A stretch of 64,000 nt of DNA from Mesaphorura yosii. Its lineage: Eukaryota > Arthropoda > Collembola > Poduromorpha > Tullbergiidae. Under the pieces are notes generated by a model. The model ran no database searches and was not told where the DNA came from. It was given only the letters and a program-made list of their open reading frames with translations. The DNA is taken from contig WIXG01000169.1 of NCBI GenBank assembly GCA_009869945.1, positions 102,664 through 166,663 on the forward strand, written 5' to 3'. Of this stretch, positions 56,258 through 64,000 are shown piece by piece; position 1 is the stretch's first letter, and the number at the start of each line of letters is the position of its first letter. The translations under genes and the position numbers were made by a program.

Positions 56258-59200
56258 GTAAACAGGATTTTTATGTTTCGCTTTTGTTCATTTTGCGTTC
56301 TTATCATCACTGTGTGTTAAACGTAAAATGCTGAGAATTTCCTTGTTGATCATCTAAAGATCGCAATCTTATCACACGATATTCGAAAGTGGTCGCCGCT
56401 CTATAAATATGCGTGTACACCGCGGCGCGGCACAATTAAAGCGTAGAGATAATTGGCCATATACAGTTATCCGTGTAATCGAGTATGAAGTATCGATAGC
56501 CGCTTTCAAGCACAACGATAATAATTGTGGGAAATCAGAGCAGAAATGCAAGGGTGAGAAAAGTGAATTTTCAATGCCAACTTTAGCAAAAACGTTAACT
56601 CTCGGAAAATCGTGACCTCCTTGTCCACGACGGACACGAGTATAACCGCCTCGTAGCCAACCAATTTGATTCCGCTTCTATTGCAACTGCAAACGAATGA
56701 GGCGCGTGGAGACCGCTAGTTTGATTAATGCCGAGTTTCCATTTCCATTTTGTTTGATCGTTCTGTGACTTTTAACGATCAAGTTCGCTTGAGTGCGCCA
56801 AACAAACGAAAGTCGAAGGTGCTTTATCCGGTTTTCAGGTGCATTTGTTTTCGATCTGCACTGCTAAACAGTGAAGTGCAATAGAGTCGTGGGAAGAATA
56901 AATCCGGGAGTAATTGGCTCATCTATCTTATACGTCGAGATTCTTTCTCTTCTCGTACTCAAGCTCAGAAATCTCGAGTTCCTGAATTAATGTTTTTAAA
57001 CTCGAGTTTGTTTACTCGAATGGTGAAGACGAATGCTCCGTCACGACTGTCACTGCGATTAAATCAATCTTGCCGGGATTTCGCCTCGCAATCAGCCAGG
57101 CAGTGACAAGAGACAAACGCATGATTCTGAAAGCAAAAGTTACGGAAGAAAATACGGCATATAAAAATTTTTGCAGCACAAAATCACAAATCACACAACC
57201 AAAGCAAAGTAGACAATAAATTTAAACTGGCCGTGAACATGAACCGTAGGAAATGTCACAAAGTGCACTCGTAGTTGGCAATGAGCGCGTTTATGATTTA
57301 TCTTTCTGATATTTGGCAACTTGACTCGCCTGAAGTCTTCTATATTCCTATGCTAAATGCGCTTTCAGTAGCTTCCATCATGATTTCATGATCACACTCA
57401 CAAAGCACCAATTTAGAACTTTGTGAAGGTATAAGCACATTTGTGGCTCAAACTTTAAAAAATCGAAACGGGCTTTGAAATGGGTTATAACCCTAACAGG
57501 CTTCATCGTCAAATGTTTACCGAGGCCAAAATTTCATTCCATCAAATCTGCGGCCATTCACCGATGATTTTAACAGCATAATTATGCCAATTGTTACCCA
57601 ACAATTTATTGACATGGCACGTCATTCATTTTACGCTTGATTGAGTCATTCATGAAACGGTTGGTATACGGATGTTTAAAGAAATTTCATGTGCTTACGT
57701 TACGAACTGCATGCCGCATGCAAATTAATGAATGACTCGTACCTCGCATTTAATTTCGTCTTACTCATTGTTTTGTCTGTTAACGACATTGTTGCGTTTG
57801 CTAATTTTGCGTTTTATCGCATCGCTTTGTGGGTTTTGTGACTAATAATAAGCCCGCGCAAGATACGACCGGCTCACGAAGTGCCGCGTGCGTATCCTTA
57901 TTTGCATTGCCACTCTTCTTGATTCTTGATCTCGCTCGTGCATTGTAGAGCTTTCTTAAGTTTACATTGTTTTGTTCCATGTTGTGCCGCTGTGCGCTTG
58001 CTGTTCTTTCATCTGTTGCAGCCCGATATGCTAATGCGAAGCATTACCTTTGTGTCGTGCTCTATTTTGATAGTGTACATTTACTATTTGGGTTAAAGCT
58101 CTGTAATTTCCCATTCACTTTCAAACTAAATCCTCGTCGCTACAAACGGCAAGCTACAAAGTGAAGCGGACTTTCATTGGGTCAGGATTAATGATTACCT
58201 GGAATAGGATATCCACGCGTTCAACTGCAACTAAAGCCATAATTCATATTTGAATTCTTTCGCATAATATTTACAGTTTACAGTTATGACGTTATGCAAA
58301 TTTTAATCCCTTATTAATTTAGATTCTCAAAAGCTTATTAAGATTTAGGAGCTGCATAGAGCTTTTTCTGTTCGCGCTTTGTCATTCTCGAATCACGTTC
58401 TGATTAATGAAAGTAGAAGTCATGTGAATGCGGCTCGATTTGATTTTTGATCCTGAGCAATTGCATCACCCTTCTTTAATGAACCCATACGTTGACGAAA
58501 TTGGCAGTTGGTGACAAATATTTGTGTATTGGACTGGATATTAATGAGTGATTAAATATTCTATATATGGACACGTCAAGCGAGTGCGGAAGCGAGTCGA
58601 TACGAGCAAGGCGATAAAATTGTAATTAACCATTGTTTTTGTGTCACCAATACCCATTTGTCGTGTCATCGTGAGATTAGTTGCAAAATGTCCAATATGC
58701 AAATACGCCAACATACCTGCTTGGATGTAATTTGCATAGGGCACAAACATACGACCGTGCAAAGCGTGAAAATGATCCGTGTACTTCGTATCGAATGTGC
58801 ATGGGAATCTCTTCGCGAGTGCTCTCGGCGATTGTCATCATCATCGTCTGGCATCAATGCTAATTAAAATACTGGTAATGCAAAATAATTATTACAATTT
58901 CTCGTCCGGCGCAACTTGTCGTCTCGTCAAGGTATTAAATGTTATCACATTGCACCACAATACAAGCTGCATTTCGCAGTGCAATGGAAGCAATGGCCCA
59001 ATGGTCAACTTGCACGATGAAGACAAGTTGCCAATTGGAAGTAAGAAGCATGAACCCCAAGAAGTTGTCTTAGCTCATGTTTGTTGCCTGCAAATTCAAA
59101 AATGTAAAATGGTAAAAATCTAAACACCTGTCTGCGAGAGGATGTTGTTTGCTTTCTTGTTCCCACCTTGGTGCCTCGTTCAGAGATTTTTGGCCCGGTC

Positions 59201-62200
59201 GTCTTCCCCTCCTCTGCCTTGAGTACATTTCAGTAGAAGTAAGAAACGGTTGCGTCATCAACTGCCTCAAGAAAGGAAGCACAACAATTACACGCCTGTG
59301 TCCATACACTGTATTTGATACATGTATCCATTGTTGCGCATTATATGCTTAGCTATTTTGGGAGGTTTATTAATCTCTGCTGACTGACATGGCTTGAGAA
59401 TACGAAGATGACGAATCTGAAATTCCACTTTCATATGTTCATTTCATTACTCTGTACGCATATTCCCGCCTGCTTGCGTTCATCATCTTTACAACCTGTT
59501 TCTGAGGTCATCACCATCATGATCATCTCATCGCATAGCTCTAAGGGGAAGGAAGGCGATAGCATAAAAAGCCATAAGGTGCTGTGGATTAGCAACCCAC
59601 TACTTGCATGGGCATTGTTAATTGGGAAGTTGAAATGTCAAGCAGCTCACGCCGTGCCGCTTAGCCGGGATTTCTTAGCTCATCTTCATTGTTAAACTCA
59701 TGCATGGTAGTATTGTTTGATAAGTAATAATTAAATACGTAAAACTTTGCATCCCGGCCCGCTCAGCAGCAGAAGCTCGAGCCTGGGCAGTAAGCTGTAG
59801 GGAGCTTCGTTCTATACTGCATTGCATGTAATTAATTTTGCGTAATTACTGCTCACTCAAACGATGGGCAGTTTTAGCCTACGATATGAGATTTCATTCC
59901 GGATAGGCAATTGCTGCATTGTTGAATTAGGCTCCGGAGTCTTGGTGGCCAGTTTAAATCGGCGCCGTGCCAACAGCCAGCATAAATGTGTTTTACATGT
60001 CATTCATATTATTGTATAACTTGTCTCGGGGCGGCTTTGATTACATACGCAACAAACGAATTGAGCTCGCAGTTCGCAAACCACGAATTTCAAGCGTACA
60101 AAATCTGAGAAATAAGCTGGCCCTACTTTTATGGCAGTGCACTTCTTCTTTTAAACTTGAATTGGAATTAATGATACGAAGTCGTATTATACGAGTATAT
60201 TTCATTGTATTCTAATGTGGTTTATTGTTGTTGTTTGCTGTGAAATGCGATACAGTGCAGCAATTTGATGATGAATGCTCGTTGCCGTTGCTTGTGGCTT
60301 GGCTGCAAGAGACGAGATGAGCTATGAAACCTACTCATCTGCTTCTTTTTTATCAAAAACAAAAACATAACTGTGGATTCACAAAATTCGTCTTAAAAAT
60401 TCAGTTATACAATACAATACACCGAAATGCAATAATAGCTGATGAGCACAAACGTAAAAGGAGAACCCACACGCTGACATTTTCTTCGCTTCGCAGTGAC
60501 ACGCATTCAATCCACGCTCTTCTCAAGCGGTTGCTATTGCCAAGTTTGGCTTGAATTTGGAATTCAATTGGCACAAAAAAAGTTGACGTACGAGAAAAGC
60601 ATAAAAGCACTACGGCATCGATATAGCTTTGTACACAACATTTTGTCCTCGATTTTAACCAAGGATTCAGTGAATGGTTGCAACTATTGACACAGATTAG
60701 CAAAAATCTCTTTATGGGAGTGTGATTTCATACAATGCGTGTTGATTTGCTTGAAATAAAAATGTTGAAGCAAGCGTTTTAGGAAACTCTATTCATGAAC
60801 GCGTGGTTGGTCCAATTCCGAGCAAGGCACAGTGGAGCAAGGCAAAGGTGGATGCATGTCAGCTTAGCAGAAATTAGGACCCTTTGGTGACTTGGTCAAA
60901 GTTAAGAGATTTGTGGATGTGTTTTTCACTTAAATTGGAAATGTAAAAGTAAATTCGAAGCAGTTGGCGGAAAGTGACAGTTGCTTAGTTTGAGATGGGT
61001 CTGTAATTCCAAGTTGCCACGCAATAACCCTTTTCAGCACTGAAGGACAAGTTGGCTATAAAATCAGGAATTCGTTTACTTGAGTCAAGGTAGAAATTGC
61101 GCAGTAATTGGGCTCTTCCACGAACTTTTTGCAATGCGCGAGAACAAAGAAATAAAACCAATAGAGCTTGTACGGGATAATAACATGTTCCAGAATCTGG
61201 CGTATCCTATCTTGTGTCTCGAATGACCATCGGCAAATCTGAATTCCTGCAGTTTTACGAGGCACTCCTTTCTTTCTGTTTCTCATGCTTGCCTCAGCCG
61301 GGAAAATTAATGACCGGTGTTCCAAATTACAGGTACTTTTTCAGTGTAACTTTCCATGAACACGAAGGGACAATGAATAAGCCGTGATTCTCTCGCTTAT
61401 TTCAAGTCAAGTTCCTTAAATTTATATTTCGCAAATAAAGAATAAAAGAGAATTATTTGCTCTTTCCTTTAGGCAAAACAAACAAACGAGGGCTTTGAAG
61501 TTTTGCTTTTGTTACCGAATCTCATAAAATGAAAGTTTAAGTTTTCAGAATGCTAACGCTTTGCTTTAACACGAGCGCAAATATTTAACCAGCGGTGTAG
61601 TAAATCAGAAGGTCACCTTGCGCAAAATGTTCCAGCTTCTTCGCAAAGGCAACATGTGCTCCTCGCGATTAGCAGATTTACAATAGCAGTGGCGCATTGA
61701 CTGGCGCTTGCCTGGTACCTATGAGAGCTCTTAGTTTTAACATATCTAAAATATTACGGTTTCAGACGAATAGTTATTGCTGGGCCTTTTTCAACTCGAC
61801 ACCAATTCGATGCTCCATGCCTCGGCTGAGTTAACAATAAAATTTGCAGGTTGATGGTTGGTGGAGCTCATAAAATTCTAATTTTGGAATGAGGAATATA
61901 CAAGCACGATCTTCTAACCAAATCACTAAGCACTCATCCGTACAAAAAGTCATCACAGTGGTGATTTTACTTCTTATGTTTAAAAACTGATCTGCAAAGT
62001 GACAGTCTACGCTTATTGACAAAGGGTAATCTTTACTGGATTAGCGCTATTCACTCCATATCTGGCGGACCGTAAATTAGACTATCACTGTGACTGAAGC
62101 AATAAAGAGATGACGCATACGAAGCAAATCAGTTGTGTGTACAATGAGGATTTCTTGTGAACAAGTGAGAGCGTCCTTTTCTTTGGTTTTGACATGAGAC

Positions 62201-63651
62201 TGAAAATTACAAAGACAATCCTATGACACAGAAGCAGAGTGAACAGTGCACAATAATGGCCATAGCTTTGTCGTAGCACTTCGAATTTCGATTTTGTTGT
62301 ATGTAATTAGAATTCTTCTTTTCTAAATTGGATCTAAATGACCATTACATCTCCGTCGTCTGATTTCTGCACGGCTCGTTAGGTTAGCTTTACTTCGCTT
62401 TCATTTGTGACACTGCGAATTTGAGAGAACCGTGCCTGAAATCTGCGAACTATACTAATCTCACTAATCTGTACCGTCTGATCACTCTGATCTTAAGCTT
62501 GATTCTTCTTTTCATAGCCGGCCTTTCTTCCGAGTGACGGTGCAATGCCGCTTATAATTGGCGCTAATGGAATTATGAAAGTTGACTGCGTTTTCTAATT
62601 GCTCGTAAAACAACCATTGTTGCCAAACTCTTCACTCAGATTGCTCTAAGCAGTTAGTTGGCAAGAACCTCACCAAGAAATAAACATGAAGAGTATTGCT
62701 CCTCTTGCACTTGTACAGTGCGACACGGCAGTAAACAGCCATTAGAGTCGTGGGTGGAAAATTGCTTGCAAACAATAAAGAATTGCGGCGGAGATGATGC
62801 ATTTGACGATGAGAAACCATTTTTGAACAAAAATCTTTGCCCACTGTAATTACTACCTATGGTGTGTCTTATTGTTGCTTTGTTGTTACGAATGATTTGG
62901 TTTTTATGGACATGCTTGTAATTACGAGTAAGAAACGCGGCGTGGCTGAGTGCGTTCCAGGGCGGTATTCAGGCAACATAATTGTTCTGCTTCGTCTTAT
63001 GGAAATGATTCATTTCAGTTCCTGCACGAAAGGCGTCAAATTGCCCACATTCCTCTGCTTCAACCGAAGTCAGTCAAGTCGGTCTACGAAAAAGTGATTC
63101 CACCGTGGACAATAGCTAACGAGAGAAAATGACAATATAGCATGTCCAATATGCCCACGCGGTGTCTAAATGCCTGACATTTCTCTACATTTTTTCGCAG
63201 ATAGGTAAATAACTCGAGAAGATGCTCCAATCATGAAGATTGATGTGTTAGCAGTCGCGTCTTCACGAGAAAAGTCGAGCTGGGTACGAGTGCTCATTCA
63301 TTAACCACGGTTTTACAGTTTACATAACTTTATTGATAGTGGATGCTGGTTACGGAAGTTTCCTCAAGACATCCCTCATTTTCAAGTTAAGTCAACCTCA
63401 ATTGCAATAAACACACTTGCAGTTGATGTCTATAAATTTTTCTTCGTTTCGTTTTGGTTTTGTCATTCTTGGACAATTCAAACGATGATCGTTCAGCAGA
63501 ACTGATTAGTGATGGCATCGGCTAGGGGTATAATGCAAATGTTCTTCTTTGTTAGCGTCAAGGATTGATATTTTCATTTCAACTTTACAATTTCTTAATG
63601 TTTAAAGTCGCAAGCTTCGTTTAGTTCGAAAGGAGAATTGGAATTTAGAAT
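56258..63651. other. 7.4-kb region: intron of the cysteine-rich gene and/or intergenic DNA
   Basis: No further cysteine-rich exon with a phase 1 acceptor was found on the + strand. The ORF at 62658-62849 is Cys-containing but starts at TTG, lacks a clear acceptor and does not fit a VWC or antistasin pattern. No RNA gene or repeat array was seen. Confidence 0.5.
63329..63334 (-). terminator. Possible poly(A) signal of the GH17 gene
   Basis: AATAAA on the minus strand, about 320 bases after the stop codon. If used, it would show that the gene is expressed as a eukaryotic unit. Other variants nearer the stop are weaker. Confidence 0.35.
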
Positions 63652-64000
63652 TTACTGAAATTGGTTGCCGGTCGCTTTCTCAATGTAGATGGCTTGATCA
63701 TTATTTGGTCTGTACCACCAACCATAATGTCCCTCTCCGGGAAGATCGCCATCACCCTTCCACGGCTCATCAAAGGCCTCAAACATTTGGACCTTAACGC
63801 GGTTACTATTGCTCCATGTCTTCATCGCGTTCCAATACGCAACAAGATTGCTTACAGTATTTGCGCTGGCATCATTGTTAAAGCTCTTGCCTTGGCTTGG
63901 CCATCCGGTTTCACCGATAATAACCTCCAAGGACGGATTGATTCTCCACATGCCGTCCCGGGCGCTGAAGTATTGATCGCTCACGGACTGCACGGCGGTG
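63652..64000 (-). CDS. GH17 endo-beta-1,3-glucanase, C-terminal part (5' end beyond window)
   Basis: An open frame runs from the window edge to TAA at 63654-63652, about 115 residues. IIGETGWPSQG carries the GH17 nucleophile Glu (63912-63910). FEAFDEPWK (63783-63757) is a second family block, and the end YGWWYRPN closes the barrel. The enzyme would hydrolyse beta-1,3-glucan of fungal or algal walls. The acid/base Glu and any signal peptide lie outside the window. GH17 is typical of plants, fungi and bacteria and rare in animals. FEAFDEPWK is closer to the microbial (BGL2-type) form than the plant one (inference). No intron is visible in this part. Acquisition by horizontal transfer is the leading explanation; assembly contamination must be excluded. 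Confidence 0.93.
   Translation of the reverse strand, partial: TAVQSVSDQYFSARDGMWRINPSLEVIIGETGWPSQGKSFNNDASANTVSNLVAYWNAMKTWSNSNRVKVQMFEAFDEPWKGDGDLPGEGHYGWWYRPNNDQAIYIEKATGNQFQ

Noticed and set aside
62658-62849. Cys-containing ORF considered as a later exon of the IGFBP-like gene
   Set aside because: No acceptor of the needed phase, and the cysteine spacing does not fit VWC, antistasin or IGFBP modules.

Overview
The window is animal nuclear DNA and most likely arthropod. Genes are split by GT-AG introns, intergenic space is large, and the two best-recognised genes are an arthropod-type Sidestep-family receptor and a scarecrow/NKX2-1 homeobox gene. A glycoside hydrolase family 17 (GH17) glucanase at the right edge is unusual for an animal. 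It fits lineages such as springtails (Collembola), which are known for acquired cell-wall enzymes, but the sequence alone does not fix the species.

Layout. (1) About 3.2-26.3 kb, + strand: the 3' part of a Sidestep-family immunoglobulin/FN3 receptor, 15 exons from the second Ig domain to the stop, with the N-terminus upstream of the window. One of its introns carries a dead pogo/Tigger-like transposon at 13.1-14.2 kb with intact ends. (2) About 26.3-38.3 kb: no supportable gene. (3) 38.28-39.0 kb, + strand: a compact four-exon gene for a 103-residue secreted precursor with four Lys-Arg sites. Its exons are too short to stand out as open reading frames, and I do not recognise the peptides. (4) 39-45.5 kb: no recognised gene, one unusually long minus-strand ORF. 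(5) 45.57-49.46 kb, - strand: scarecrow/NKX2-1 ortholog, seven coding exons, 579 residues, with the homeodomain split over three exons. (6) 52-54 kb, + strand: two possible 3' gene ends, each with a poly(A) signal, from an unrecognised gene. (7) 55.9-56.3 kb, + strand: first coding exon of a secreted cysteine-rich protein resembling an IGFBP N-terminal domain. (8) 63.65-64.0 kb, - strand: C-terminal end of a GH17 beta-1,3-glucanase that runs off the window.

The genes do not form a pathway or operon. Sidestep-type receptors and scarecrow both act in nervous-system development in flies, but nothing here shows that they work together. The best candidate for something undescribed is the small Lys-Arg precursor at 38.4 kb. 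After it come the paired ITIM-like motifs in the Sidestep tail, the three-way split homeodomain and the GH17 gene. All exon borders were read by eye from splice consensus, phase and family similarity; no transcript data were available.
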